Assembly (NCBI GenBank): GCA_965227875.1
Contig: OZ245783.1
Coordinates: 434,001-498,000 of the forward strand
Direction: 5' to 3'
Length of the DNA stretch: 64,000 nucleotides
Origin: G965227875 sp965227875
GTDB taxonomy: Bacteria > Pseudomonadota > Alphaproteobacteria > Rhizobiales > JAJFHC01
Below are positions 38,234 through 47,930 of this stretch, in pieces (positions within the stretch are counted from its first letter, which is position 1; each line of letters opens with the position of its first letter). Both the position numbers and the translations under genes were made by a program. Below the pieces are notes generated by a model that saw nothing but the letters and a program-made list of their open reading frames with translations, did no database searches and was not told where the DNA came from.

Positions 38234-39262
38234 ATGAAAGTCGTCTACAGCGAGGATCACCGGCTGCATTTCCCGCAGGGCGAACTGTTCGGCGGCGAAC
38301 TCGTGACGCCCTTCGAGCGACCTTCGCGGGTCGAATACATCCTGCGCCGCCTGAAATCGCGCGGCTTCGACGACATTGCCGGACCATCGCCCATCGCCAT
38401 GAAACCGGTGAGGACGATCCACGACAGGAAGTTCCTGAAATTCCTCGAAACCGCCTGGGACGAGTGGACGGCGGAGGGTTTCACCGGCGAAATCATCCCG
38501 ACCGCCTACCCGGTACGCCGCATGAAGCAGCGCGAGCCGAAGAACATCGACGGCAAGGTGGGCTACTACAATCTCGCGGCGGAGACCGCGATCACCTCCG
38601 GGACCTGGGAAGCGGCAAAGGCGTCCTGTGCGGTCGCCCAGACAGCACAGAAACATGTCGCGAAAACCGGGGACCCCGCCTTCGCGCTGTGCCGGCCGCC
38701 GGGGCACCATGCGGCCATTGACCTCTATGGCGGCTACTGCTTCCTCAACAACGCCGCGATCGCCGCCCAGATGTTCATCGATCAGGGGGCGGACCGCGTC
38801 GCCATTCTCGATGTCGATTTCCATCATGGCAACGGCACCCAGGACATCTTCTACGCCCGCAAGGATGTGCTGTTCTGCTCGCTGCACGGCCGGCCGGAAG
38901 ATGCCTTCCCCTATTTCCTCGGCTACAAGGACGAGAAAGGTTCGGGCGGAGCGGAAGGCTTCAACGCCAACTATCCGATGCCGCCCGGCACGCCCTACTC
39001 GGCCTGGGGCAAGGCGCTCGACGATGCCTGCCGCAAGATCCGGCGCTACGGTCCGGACGCGGTGATTGTGTCGCTCGGCGTCGACGCCTACAAGGAAGAT
39101 CCGATCAGCTTTTTCAAGCTCGAGTCGGACGACTTCACCGCTTGCGGAGCGCGCATCGCGGCGTTGAAGAAGCCCACGCTCTTCGTCATGGAAGGCGGTT
39201 ATGCCGTCGAGGAGATCGGCGTCAACACCGTCAACCTGCTCGAAGGCTTTCTGGGCGCCTGA
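38234..39262 (+). CDS. histone-deacetylase-family amidohydrolase (acetylpolyamine-type)
   Basis: 342 residues with all the zinc-site features of bacterial HDAC-like enzymes: RPPGHHA, DVDFHHGNGTQDIFY (Asp and His zinc ligands), GVDAYKEDP (second Asp) and the late EGGYAVEEIG. Bacterial members remove acetyl groups from polyamines and related amines. ATG at 38234 follows AGGA. It is divergent from a serine hydrolase and lies beside a polyamine-type transporter operon, so deacylation of an imported acylated amine is likely but unproven. Confidence 0.9.
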   Translation: MKVVYSEDHRLHFPQGELFGGELVTPFERPSRVEYILRRLKSRGFDDIAGPSPIAMKPVRTIHDRKFLKFLETAWDEWTAEGFTGEIIPTAYPVRRMKQREPKNIDGKVGYYNLAAETAITSGTWEAAKASCAVAQTAQKHVAKTGDPAFALCRPPGHHAAIDLYGGYCFLNNAAIAAQMFIDQGADRVAILDVDFHHGNGTQDIFYARKDVLFCSLHGRPEDAFPYFLGYKDEKGSGGAEGFNANYPMPPGTPYSAWGKALDDACRKIRRYGPDAVIVSLGVDAYKEDPISFFKLESDDFTACGARIAALKKPTLFVMEGGYAVEEIGVNTVNLLEGFLGA

Positions 39263-39281
39263 CGGCCGGATGCGCCGTCAG
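39259..39281. terminator. hairpin overlapping two convergent stop codons
   Basis: CTGACGGC-CGGATGC-GCCGTCAG is a perfect 8-bp stem with a 7-nt loop. It contains the TGA of the deacetylase gene (39260-39262) and, on the other strand, the stop of the amidase (39278-39280). Such an arrangement could end transcription from both sides, although no T-run follows. Confidence 0.55.
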
Positions 39282-40705
39282 ATCTTCGGCCGGCGCTCGG
39301 CGTCGGCGAACCAGGGGCCGGCCGCAGTCTCGAACGCCATGCCGGCCTGCATGACATCGACATCGCGATAGGTGCGCCCGACGATCTGGATGCCCGTCGG
39401 CACGCCGTTGCGGGCGCGCCCCGACGGCACCGACAGCACCGGACAGCGGCTCATCGTATTGAAGGGCGTGGTCATCACCCAGCCCAGCATCGGGTTGACC
39501 GGTTTGCGGTTGATCTTGACCTCGTCCTTCGACTGGTCGAACTCCGCCGGCACCGATGCGATCGCCGTCGTCGGGCAGATCAAGACGTGATGCTTTTCCA
39601 GGACGGCGCCCAGCGACTGGTACATGCGGCCGGCAATCTCGAGCGACCACAGGAAGTCCGTCGACTTCGACTTTTTTCCTTTCTCCGCGAAGATGCGGGC
39701 ATAGTCCGTCATCTGCTTGCGATGGGTCTTGAGCACCGACGAGATCGAAGCCCCGAAGAGATGCTCCAGATAGGTGAGCCCCGCATCGAGCGCTTCGTGG
39801 GTCCAGCCGAGATCGACTTCCGTCACCTCCGCGCCGAGCGAGCGGAAGACGTCGAGCGCCGCTTCCGTGTTCTTGCGCACCTGGGCGTCGACCTCGAAGA
39901 AACCGAGATCCGGCGAATAGGCGATCTTCCACCCCTTGATGGGTTTGTAGGCGTCGGGCAAACGAAGCTTCGGGCGGACCGACACGATGTCGTTCGGGTC
40001 AGGTCCGCACATCACGTTCTGCAGCGCGATGACGTCGGAGACCGTCCGCGCCAAAGGCCCGGTATGGCAGTAGAAGTCGAGATTGAACGGCGGGTCTTCC
40101 GGGTTGCGGCCATAGGGCGGTTTGAACCCAGCAAGCCCGCAGGTCGATGCTGGAATGCGGATCGAGCCGCCGATGTCCGATCCGGTGCACAGCGCCGAGG
40201 TTCCCGCGGCGAGCGAGGCGGACGATCCGCCCGAAGACCCGCCGGGGGTGAATTTGCGGTTCCACGGATTCCGCGTCACGCCCCACAGTTTCGAATGGGT
40301 GTAGCCCGCGCAGGAAAACTCCGGCGTGGCGGTGCGCGCATGCACGATGCCCCCCGCTTCCATGATCCGCCGGTTGACGGTCGATGTCGTCTCCGCCACG
40401 AAATCCTTCATGGATAGCGAGCCGTTCGAGGTCGGCTTGCCGGCGATCATGCTCTCGTCCTTGATGCCGACCGGCAAACCCTCAAGCGCGCCCGTCCGGC
40501 GCCCCCGGGCATATTTCTCTTCCGCCTTGCGGGCCAGGTCCATCGCCTCGTCGTAATGGGTGTAGGTGAAGGCGTTGATCTTCGGCTGAAGCGCCTCGGC
40601 CCGCCGGATGACCGCTTCCATCAGTTCGACAGGCGACAGCTTCTTCGCCTTGAACCGCTTCAACGCCTCGGTGGCGGGCAGGTAACAGAGATCGTCGTCG
40701 CTCAT
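39278..40705 (-). CDS. amidase (amidase signature family), second
   Basis: 475-residue amide hydrolase: lysine in GIKDESM, TPGGSSGGSSAS and DIGGSIRIPAS complete the Ser-cisSer-Lys triad. It has no signal peptide. It is the last gene of an operon running potABCD-like, serine hydrolase, amidase, and lies 16 bp after the hydrolase. It resembles the amidase at 18774 in overall plan but is clearly diverged. The substrate is probably an acyl amine or amide imported by the linked ABC transporter (inference). Confidence 0.9.
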   Translation of the reverse strand: MSDDDLCYLPATEALKRFKAKKLSPVELMEAVIRRAEALQPKINAFTYTHYDEAMDLARKAEEKYARGRRTGALEGLPVGIKDESMIAGKPTSNGSLSMKDFVAETTSTVNRRIMEAGGIVHARTATPEFSCAGYTHSKLWGVTRNPWNRKFTPGGSSGGSSASLAAGTSALCTGSDIGGSIRIPASTCGLAGFKPPYGRNPEDPPFNLDFYCHTGPLARTVSDVIALQNVMCGPDPNDIVSVRPKLRLPDAYKPIKGWKIAYSPDLGFFEVDAQVRKNTEAALDVFRSLGAEVTEVDLGWTHEALDAGLTYLEHLFGASISSVLKTHRKQMTDYARIFAEKGKKSKSTDFLWSLEIAGRMYQSLGAVLEKHHVLICPTTAIASVPAEFDQSKDEVKINRKPVNPMLGWVMTTPFNTMSRCPVLSVPSGRARNGVPTGIQIVGRTYRDVDVMQAGMAFETAAGPWFADAERRPKI

Positions 40706-40721
40706 TTCGGGCCTCGCTGGT

Positions 40722-41921
40722 TCAGGTCGGGGAGTTCAGGTGCCGGGCGATGGCATGGATCGCGGACAGCGTATCGCGGCTGCGCTGCACGGACTGGAAT
40801 TCAGGCCAGCTCGAGAGCTTGACCACGACGAGACGGTCTTCCGGGCTGACATAGACAAGCTGTCCGAAGACGCCCCGCGCCATGATCCCGTCTCTCCGGC
40901 GATCTTCGATCCAGAACTGGTTGCGATAGGCACCGTGGGGAAGAACGTCCGTGTAGGGCGAACCGAACAGATCCGGATCGCTCCGGCGGATGTCCGCGAT
41001 CCACTCCGCCGGGACGACGCGGCGGCCATCGGCGATGCCGTCGTCGCACAACATCTGGCCGAAGCGCGCATAGTCCCGCAGGCAGGCGTTGAAACCTCCG
41101 TCGGCGAGCGCGTAGCCCGCGCCGTCGACCGTGAAACACGCGCTTTCCGCGGCACCGATCCGCGCCCACAGTTCCTGTCCCGCAAGCTCGGCCAGGCGCA
41201 GGCCCGTGACCCTTTCCATGCAATGGGCGAGCACGTCGGTCTCGATGGACTTGTATTCAAAGACCTCGCCATGCTCGCGAACCTGCTCGGTCAGGCTGAC
41301 GATCTGGTCCCACATGCAGGCGAAACCGGGCCGGTCGGGCCGCGCGGGCTTCCAGCCCGATGCAATGTCGGTGTCGGCGATGTGGGAGTCGAGGGCCGTG
41401 TAGTCCTCGACGAACCGCACGCCCGACGTCATGTCGAGCACGTGGCGCAGGCGGGCATCCCGCCAGCCGGTCGCTGCGAGCTCCGGCAGGTATTCCGTGA
41501 CAGGGGCATCCGGGTCAAGAAGGCCCCGGCCAACGAGGACGCCGGCCACCGCGGAGGTGACGGATTTCGCCACCGACTGCGACAGGTGCAGCATGCGCGC
41601 GTCCATGCCGTTGAAGTAGCGCTCGAAGACCACGGCTCCGTCGTGGAGCACGATGAAACCGTCGGTGTAGCTGGACGCGAGCCAGTCGGAGAGGCTCTGT
41701 TCGTCGCCGCCGACCGTCGTGAACGTCAGGTCACCAAGAGGCTCTACGCTCTCGGGCAACGTCCAGACCGGGCCATCGCCGCGCCAGACCTCTACGGTCG
41801 GAAGGATTTCGCGAACGTGCTGGAACGACCAGCGGTTCCAGGGCGCCCGGTCCCAGTCCTCGCGCGGCACCCGGCATTCTGCGGGAACCGGAAACCCCTG
41901 CATGACAGGCAGGTCGGACAC
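40722..41921 (-). CDS. serine hydrolase, class C beta-lactamase-like (paralogue 2)
   Basis: 399 residues with S116-V-A-K119 as nucleophile motif and a C-terminal GVFGQLVYVSPEDRLVVVKLSSW segment, equivalent to that of paralogue 1. It has no signal peptide and is probably cytoplasmic. It sits between the transporter binding-protein gene and the amidase in the same operon. It shares the start pattern (MSDLPVMQGFPVP) used above to fix the start of its paralogue. Confidence 0.88.
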   Translation of the reverse strand: MSDLPVMQGFPVPAECRVPREDWDRAPWNRWSFQHVREILPTVEVWRGDGPVWTLPESVEPLGDLTFTTVGGDEQSLSDWLASSYTDGFIVLHDGAVVFERYFNGMDARMLHLSQSVAKSVTSAVAGVLVGRGLLDPDAPVTEYLPELAATGWRDARLRHVLDMTSGVRFVEDYTALDSHIADTDIASGWKPARPDRPGFACMWDQIVSLTEQVREHGEVFEYKSIETDVLAHCMERVTGLRLAELAGQELWARIGAAESACFTVDGAGYALADGGFNACLRDYARFGQMLCDDGIADGRRVVPAEWIADIRRSDPDLFGSPYTDVLPHGAYRNQFWIEDRRRDGIMARGVFGQLVYVSPEDRLVVVKLSSWPEFQSVQRSRDTLSAIHAIARHLNSPT

Positions 41922-41988
41922 GAGGCGGTCTCCTGTGGGAAAGGAAAACTCCGGGGCCAGCGCGGCCCCGGAGCGATTTTCGGCGGTC

Positions 41989-43020
41989 TTACTTCTGGAG
42001 TTCGGTCCAGATCCGCGTGTAGAGCGCGGTGACCTCGGGCGGGCAGGTCATCGCGACCACGCCGGCGTCCTTGTATTCGGCAGGAATGATGACTTCCGGA
42101 GCCGTCTTCATGTCTTCAGGCATGAATTCTTCCGAACCCTTGATGCCGTTCGCGTAACGCGCGAATTCCGAGATCAGCGCAGCGTTTTCCGGCTTCATGA
42201 TGAAGTTCTGAAAGAGCTTTGCATTCTCGACGTTCTTCGCCGATTTCAGCACCGCCACGTTGTCCATCCAGATCGGGTAGCCTTCTTTCGGATACCCATA
42301 GACGATGTCCGGGTTCTGCAGACGCGCGCGGAAGGATGCGCCGTTCCAGTAGACGCCGGCCGCCAGGTCTCCCTTGGCGAACTTCTCGACGTTTCCGTAG
42401 TCGATCGAGATCCAGTGCTGCTTGGCTTCGAGCAGCTTGTCGCGGACCTTCTTGAGGACTTCCTTGTCGCCCGTGCACGGCTTGCCGCCGAGGTAACGGA
42501 TCGCCAGGTGCATCACGTCGAGCATTTCCGGAACGACGTTGATCTTGCCTTTAAGCTCTTCCGGCGGATCGAGGAAGATCGCCGAGGTGTTCGGATCGCC
42601 CGAGTAGACCGACTTGTTGACGGTCAGCCCGACGGTGCCCCACTGCCACGGCACGGTGTAGTTGCGGCCATTGTCGAAGAACACATCGACCCACTTCGGA
42701 TCCATGTGCTTGAAATTCTCCATTTCATTGGGCTTGGTCTCGAGCAGCAGTCCCTCGTTGATCCAGATCGGGATGAAACTCGCGGACGGCACGACGATGT
42801 CGAAGCCGTGACCGCCGGCTTTCACCTTGGCAAGGGCGGTGTCGTTGGAATCGTAATCCGTCAGCGTGACCTTGACGTCATGTTCCTTCTCGAACTTCTC
42901 GATCAGCTTGGGATTGGTGTAGTTGCCCCAGTTGAAAATATTGAGCTCTCCCGCAGCCATTGCCGGTCCGGCAATGGCGATCGCGGCAGCGCCCAGGAGG
43001 CAGGTCAGTCTGGTCTTCAT
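41989..43020 (-). CDS. ABC transporter periplasmic binding protein, PotD/PotF-like
   Basis: 343 residues. A Sec signal peptide (about 1-22, ending AMAAG) precedes the typical polyamine-binding start ELNIFNWGNYTNPKLIEKFE and inner-lobe residues (VPWQWGTVGL, SIDYGNVEKFAKGD). GGAG lies 7 nt before the ATG. It captures a polyamine-like cation or acylated amine and feeds the PotB/C-like permeases encoded upstream. Family members can also bind other small cationic compounds. Confidence 0.9.
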   Translation of the reverse strand: MKTRLTCLLGAAAIAIAGPAMAAGELNIFNWGNYTNPKLIEKFEKEHDVKVTLTDYDSNDTALAKVKAGGHGFDIVVPSASFIPIWINEGLLLETKPNEMENFKHMDPKWVDVFFDNGRNYTVPWQWGTVGLTVNKSVYSGDPNTSAIFLDPPEELKGKINVVPEMLDVMHLAIRYLGGKPCTGDKEVLKKVRDKLLEAKQHWISIDYGNVEKFAKGDLAAGVYWNGASFRARLQNPDIVYGYPKEGYPIWMDNVAVLKSAKNVENAKLFQNFIMKPENAALISEFARYANGIKGSEEFMPEDMKTAPEVIIPAEYKDAGVVAMTCPPEVTALYTRIWTELQK

Positions 43021-43052
43021 GGTCAACTCCCTGTTGTTAAAAGGTTGCCCGA

Positions 43053-43874
43053 TTATCTCTTCTTTCTGTTCAGAAAGAAAAACACCGTCACCAGGACGAC
43101 TGATATCGCCAGGAGCGCGGTGGAGATTGCGTTGACTTCCGGCGTGACCACCCGGCGAAGCTGGCCGAGCATGTAGGTCGGAAGCGTATCCTGCCCGGCC
43201 GACTTGACGAATTCCGTGATCACCACGTCGTCGAGCGAAATTACGAAGGCGAGCATCGCGCCCGCGAGAATGCCGGGCCACAGCAGCGGCAGCGTCACCC
43301 GGCGGAACGTCATCCACGGCGTCGCGTAGAGATCGGCCGCGGCCGTCTCGAGCGCAAGATCCATGCCCTCCAGCCGCGCCCTGATCGGCAGGTAGGCGAA
43401 GGGGATGCAGAACGCCGTGTGCGCAATGATCAGATAGCCGAGCCCGGTATATCCCGTCGCCACCTTGATCATGGCGAAGAAGATCAGCAGCGCCACGGCG
43501 GTGACGATTTCCGGAACCATGAGCGGCTGGTTGATGACCGCGTAGACCGTCGTCTCTCCCTTGAACTTCCGGGTGCGCGTCGTCGCCAGTCCGGCCATGG
43601 TGGCAACCGTGGTGGAGATCGCCGCGGCGAAGGCCGCCACGACCACGGACCGGACGGCCGCTTCCTGCACCTGTTCATTCTGCGCCGCCGACTGGTACCA
43701 CCTCCAGGAGAACCCCTCCCAGATGGCGACCGACACGCCGGCATTGAAGGAATAAAGCACCAAAGTCACGATCGGCGCATAGAGCGTAAAGAAACAGATG
43801 ATCGCGATCGTCGTGAAACCGGGTTGCTTCTTGATCGAAAAAGGCCGGTGCGATCTTGAGGCAATGTCAGCCAT
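43053..43874 (-). CDS. ABC transporter permease, PotC-like
   Basis: 273 residues, six membrane helices, and the coupling loop LETAAADLYATPWMTFRRVTLP. It overlaps the PotB-like gene by 8 bp and precedes the binding-protein gene by 32 bp. It forms the transporter channel with the PotB-like subunit. Confidence 0.93.
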   Translation of the reverse strand: MADIASRSHRPFSIKKQPGFTTIAIICFFTLYAPIVTLVLYSFNAGVSVAIWEGFSWRWYQSAAQNEQVQEAAVRSVVVAAFAAAISTTVATMAGLATTRTRKFKGETTVYAVINQPLMVPEIVTAVALLIFFAMIKVATGYTGLGYLIIAHTAFCIPFAYLPIRARLEGMDLALETAAADLYATPWMTFRRVTLPLLWPGILAGAMLAFVISLDDVVITEFVKSAGQDTLPTYMLGQLRRVVTPEVNAISTALLAISVVLVTVFFFLNRKKR

Positions 43875-44829
43875 GACTCACCTCGTTCTTCGAAACGTTG
43901 CGGACATAGGTCAACAGGGCAATCATCACGATCACGAGCAGCGTGATGGAGAGCGCTGCCCCCAGGGGCCAGTTGCGCCCCTGCCCGAACTGGAGCTCGA
44001 TCAGGTTGCCCAGCATGAGGTTCTTGCCGCCGCCCAGCACCCTGGGCGTCACGTAGGCGCCTAGAGACGGGACGAATACGAGGATCGAGCCGGCGATGAC
44101 CCCCGGCTTGACCAGGGGCAGGATCACCTTGCGCAGCACCTGCAACCGGTTGGCGTAGAGATCGTATCCGGCTTCCACCAGGCTGAAGTCGAGCTTCTCC
44201 ATCGACGCGTAGATCGGCAGCACCATCAGCGGCAGGTAGACATAGACCATGCCGAGCATGATGGCGAAGTCGGTGAACATCATCTGGATCGGCTCGTCGA
44301 TCACGCCGATAGCGAGCAGGCCGCTGTTGACGACACCTTCGTTGCGGATGACCTCCATGATCGCGAAAGTCCGGATCAGAAGGTTCGTCCAGAACGGAAT
44401 GGTGATGAGGAACAGCCAGATATCACGCGATTTCGGAGGACGCGTCGCCATGAAATAGGCGGTCGGGAACCCGAGGATCAGCGCCATGACCGTGGTGCCG
44501 AAGGACAGGCGTACGGACCTCCAGAAAATCGACAGATGGGCGTCCGAATAGGAAATCGTCTCGTCGAAGATGTCCTCCTCGAGGAAGACGTTGAACCATG
44601 CGTCGGTCGAGAACTTCCAGATCACGCCGCCATAATCGCCCGGTGTCAGGAACGAGTAGGCGAGCATGATGAAGAGGGGACCGGAGGCGGCGAAGACCAG
44701 GATGAGAAGCGCCGGCGCGAGCAGGTACCAGCGGCGTTTCTCGGCCTCGTTCTCCCGGCGGCGCGCCACGGCCGCCGCGTCGCCGCCGGACCCGACCCTT
44801 TGTGTGTCGCCTTGCGTGATCTCGGCCAT
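43867..44829 (-). CDS. ABC transporter permease, PotB-like
   Basis: 320 residues. A charged cytoplasmic N terminus is followed by about six helices and the coupling loop SLVEAGYDLYANRLQVLRKV. ATG at 44829, 5 bp after the ATPase stop, is the natural start. The frame stays open upstream through the ATPase gene, but that part is antisense-free coding in another frame and is not used. Confidence 0.92.
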   Translation of the reverse strand: MAEITQGDTQRVGSGGDAAAVARRRENEAEKRRWYLLAPALLILVFAASGPLFIMLAYSFLTPGDYGGVIWKFSTDAWFNVFLEEDIFDETISYSDAHLSIFWRSVRLSFGTTVMALILGFPTAYFMATRPPKSRDIWLFLITIPFWTNLLIRTFAIMEVIRNEGVVNSGLLAIGVIDEPIQMMFTDFAIMLGMVYVYLPLMVLPIYASMEKLDFSLVEAGYDLYANRLQVLRKVILPLVKPGVIAGSILVFVPSLGAYVTPRVLGGGKNLMLGNLIELQFGQGRNWPLGAALSITLLVIVMIALLTYVRNVSKNEVSHG

Positions 44830-44834
44830 AGGGT

Positions 44835-45971
44835 TCAGTCCGCCAGAATCTGGACAGCGTTGTCGCCGATCCGGATTCCCACCTCCGCACCTGCGGTCAG
44901 GCTTTCCTCGCCGCCGCGACTGTTCTGGCGGCGCACGATGAACGGTTCGCCTCCCGGAAGCCTCAGGTGGTAGTGCGTATCGGTCCCGAAATAGACGACG
45001 TTTTCGAGTCGGCCCGTCAGATCCGCGTCGTCCGCGCTCGTGATCGAGGCATGTTCGGGACGGACGACAACGCTGACCTTGCCGCTGGGCGATGCGCCCG
45101 TGTTGATCGTCGAGGCGACGATGCTGCCTGAAGGTAGCCGGATACGTGCGTTGCCTCCCCCGGCCTCGACGACTTCGGCATCGAGGAAGTTCGTCTCGCC
45201 GATGAAGTTGGCAACGAAACGCTCGGCCGGACGGTCGTAGATCTCCCGCGGCGAGCCCACCTGCAGTATGTTCCCGTTGCTCATGACCGCAACGCGGTCG
45301 GACATGGTCAGGGCCTCTTCCTGGTCGTGGGTGACGAAGATGAACGTGATGCCGGTTTCGTTCTGCAGTCGCTTGAGCTCGATCTGCATTTCCTTGCGCA
45401 GCTTGAGGTCGAGCGCGGACAACGGTTCGTCGAGAAGCAGGACCCGAGGATGAGGCGCCAGCGCCCGCGCCAGCGCGACACGCTGCTGCTGGCCGCCGGA
45501 GATCTGGGCGGTGCTCCTGTTCTTGAGCTGCTCCATGCGGACGAGGCGAAGCATCTCGTCGACCGTACCGTCGATTTCGGACTTCTGCTTGCCGAGCATC
45601 TCGAGCCCGAAGCCGATATTGCCCGCCACCGTCATGTGCGGAAAAAGCGCATAATTCTGGAAAACCGTGTTTACGGGCCGTTTGTACGGCGGTAACGCGG
45701 AGATATCCTTGCCTTCCAGCATGATGTTGCCGGAGGTCGGATGGTCGAACCCCGCGATCAGCCGCAACAGGGTCGTCTTCCCGCATCCCGACGGGCCGAG
45801 AAGCGTGAAGAATTCGTTCTGGCGAATGGACACCGACACGTTGTCGAGCGCAACGACACGGTCCTCCCCATCGAAAACTTTCGTCACGGAGACCGCTTCG
45901 ATCGCAGCGGGTCCGGGTGGCGCCTGTTTCTCCGTACCCGGAGTGTCCGCCCGCACCTCATTGTCCGTCAT
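44835..45971 (-). CDS. ABC transporter ATPase, PotA-like
   Basis: 378 residues: Walker A GPSGCGKTT, signature ISGGQQQRVALARAL, Walker B VLLLDEPLSALD, and a C-terminal OB-fold regulatory domain (TOBE) from about residue 290. This is the first gene of the polyamine-type operon and is divergent from a peptide-type transporter across 348 bp. Confidence 0.94.
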   Translation of the reverse strand: MTDNEVRADTPGTEKQAPPGPAAIEAVSVTKVFDGEDRVVALDNVSVSIRQNEFFTLLGPSGCGKTTLLRLIAGFDHPTSGNIMLEGKDISALPPYKRPVNTVFQNYALFPHMTVAGNIGFGLEMLGKQKSEIDGTVDEMLRLVRMEQLKNRSTAQISGGQQQRVALARALAPHPRVLLLDEPLSALDLKLRKEMQIELKRLQNETGITFIFVTHDQEEALTMSDRVAVMSNGNILQVGSPREIYDRPAERFVANFIGETNFLDAEVVEAGGGNARIRLPSGSIVASTINTGASPSGKVSVVVRPEHASITSADDADLTGRLENVVYFGTDTHYHLRLPGGEPFIVRRQNSRGGEESLTAGAEVGIRIGDNAVQILAD

Positions 45972-46319
45972 GCAATGCCTCCCCTTGCAGCAATGACTGA
46001 CGAGAGAGTAGATCGCGCTTGCGATCCTGCCAACGGATATTTGCGGTGTAACGCATATTGGGTACGGCTTTCGATTGCCGCTGTGGCGCCGGTATCCGTT
46101 CCGGACCGGTCTTGCCGCGGTGACTTGACCGGCCTTGCCGCGGTGATAAGTTGACGGACCTGGGGCGACGAAAATCTATCCCCGCCCCGTCAACGAGAAA
46201 GCAATAAGCGCAAAGCCGTCCTCGGCTGGAACGTCACGATGGGGAGAGCAACCGGCCGTGCCCGGTCTCGTCTCCGTTTGATCGGTTCTTTCCGACGACG
46301 CAAAACGGAGAGGTTCCCA
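45972..46319. promoter_or_regulatory. 348-bp divergent promoter region with a 13-bp direct repeat
   Basis: This gap lies between the PotA-like and peptide-binding-protein genes. It holds no convincing gene. CTTGCCGCGGTGA occurs twice, at 46111-46123 and 46134-46146, 23 bp apart (about two helical turns), followed by TTGACG at 46151. The repeats could bind a regulator of either transporter. The peptide-binding gene has GGAGAGG as its ribosome site. Confidence 0.45.
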
Positions 46320-47930
46320 ATGCGTCTGCTTAAAGCCTTATCGGTTCTCGGCCTTACCGCAACACTCGCCCTGCCCCTCGGCATCGCGACGCAACAGGCC
46401 AAGGCCGAAACCCCGCCCGACATCCTGGTCATCGCCAACCGCATCGACGACATCACGTCGCTCGACCCCCAGGAGAGCTTCGAGTTCGCGGGTTCGGACA
46501 TCCTCAACAACATGTACGGATCGCTGGTCAGCTTCGACCCGAGCGACCTGTCGAAGGGATACCAGCCCGACATCGCCGAGAGCTGGACCGTCTCCGAGGA
46601 CGGCAAGACCTTCACCTTCAAGATCCGCCAGGGCCTCAAGTTCCATTCCGGCAACCCGGTGACGGCGCGTGACGTCGAATACTCGCTGCGCCGCGCGGTC
46701 GCGATGAAGAAGACGCCGTCCTTCATCGTCACCCAGTTCGGTTTCACGCCGGAGAACATGGAAGAAACCCTGAAGGCGCTCGACGACAGCACCTTCCAGC
46801 TCGTCACCGACAAGAAATACGCAACGTCCTTCGTCCTCAACTGCCTGACGGCGACGATCGCCTACATCGTCGACGCCGAAACGGTGAAGGCGAACGAGCA
46901 GGACGGCGACTGGGGCAACACCTGGCTGAAGACCAACTCGGCCGGTTCCGGCGCCTACAAGCTCGCCAACTGGAAAGCCAACGAGAGCTACACCATCGTC
47001 GCCAACCCCGACTTCTACAAGGGCGAGCCGAAGATGAAGCGGGTGATCGTCCGCCACATCGCCGAGTCGGCCACTCAGCGCCTGCTGCTGGAAAAAGGCG
47101 ACATCGACATCGCCCGCAACCTCAATCCCGAGGACATCTCGGCGATCTCGTCGAACGGTGACCTCGCCGTCGACAGCGACCTTCGCGGCCGGATCATGTA
47201 CTTCTCGATGAACCAGAAGCACCCGATCATGTCGAAGCCGAAAGTGCGTGAGGCGATGAAGTATCTCGCCGACTACGAAGGCATGGCGAACTCGTTCCTC
47301 AAGGGCCAGTACACCGTCCACCAGGCCTTCCTGCCGCTCACCTACATGGGCGAACTGAAGGACAAGCCCTACACGCTCGACATCGAGAAAGCCAAGGCAC
47401 TGCTCGCCGAGGCCGGCCATGCCGACGGCTTCGAGGCGGAAATCATCGTGCGTACCGCCCAGGAGCGCATCGAGATCGCGCAGAGCCTGCAGAACACCTT
47501 CGCCAAGGCTGGCGTCAACGTGACCATCTCGCAGGCCACCGGCAAGCAGACGCTGGCGAAGTACCGTGCCCGCGAGTTCGACATCTACGTCGGCGCCTGG
47601 GGCCCGGACTATCCGGACCCGCACACCAACGCCGACACCTTCTCGCACAATCCGGACAACAGCGACGAAGCGAAACTGACGGGCAAGCTCGCCTGGCGCA
47701 ACGCGTGGGACATTCCTGACATGACCAAGGCCACCGAGGCCGCGGTCCAGGAACTCGACACGGCCAAGCGCGCCCAGATGTATGTCGACATCCAGAAGGA
47801 ACACCAGATGACGTCGCCGTTCGCGCCGATGTTCCAGAAGATCGAGCAGACCGGCCGGCGCAGCAATGTCAGCGGCTTCGTGACCGGTTCGGCGATCACG
47901 GCAGCCTTCTACTGGACGGTCGCGAAGTAA
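46320..47930 (+). CDS. ABC transporter binding protein, peptide/nickel (family 5) type
   Basis: 536 residues. A signal peptide (about 1-29, ending QAKAE) precedes the family 5 solute-binding fold (ITSLDPQESFEFAGSDILNNMYGSLV, SWTVSEDGKTFTFKIRQGLKFHSG). It is the first gene of a complete five-gene dipeptide-type importer. The substrate is probably a short peptide, given the linked dipeptidase, but the family also binds other solutes. Confidence 0.93.
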   Translation: MRLLKALSVLGLTATLALPLGIATQQAKAETPPDILVIANRIDDITSLDPQESFEFAGSDILNNMYGSLVSFDPSDLSKGYQPDIAESWTVSEDGKTFTFKIRQGLKFHSGNPVTARDVEYSLRRAVAMKKTPSFIVTQFGFTPENMEETLKALDDSTFQLVTDKKYATSFVLNCLTATIAYIVDAETVKANEQDGDWGNTWLKTNSAGSGAYKLANWKANESYTIVANPDFYKGEPKMKRVIVRHIAESATQRLLLEKGDIDIARNLNPEDISAISSNGDLAVDSDLRGRIMYFSMNQKHPIMSKPKVREAMKYLADYEGMANSFLKGQYTVHQAFLPLTYMGELKDKPYTLDIEKAKALLAEAGHADGFEAEIIVRTAQERIEIAQSLQNTFAKAGVNVTISQATGKQTLAKYRAREFDIYVGAWGPDYPDPHTNADTFSHNPDNSDEAKLTGKLAWRNAWDIPDMTKATEAAVQELDTAKRAQMYVDIQKEHQMTSPFAPMFQKIEQTGRRSNVSGFVTGSAITAAFYWTVAK

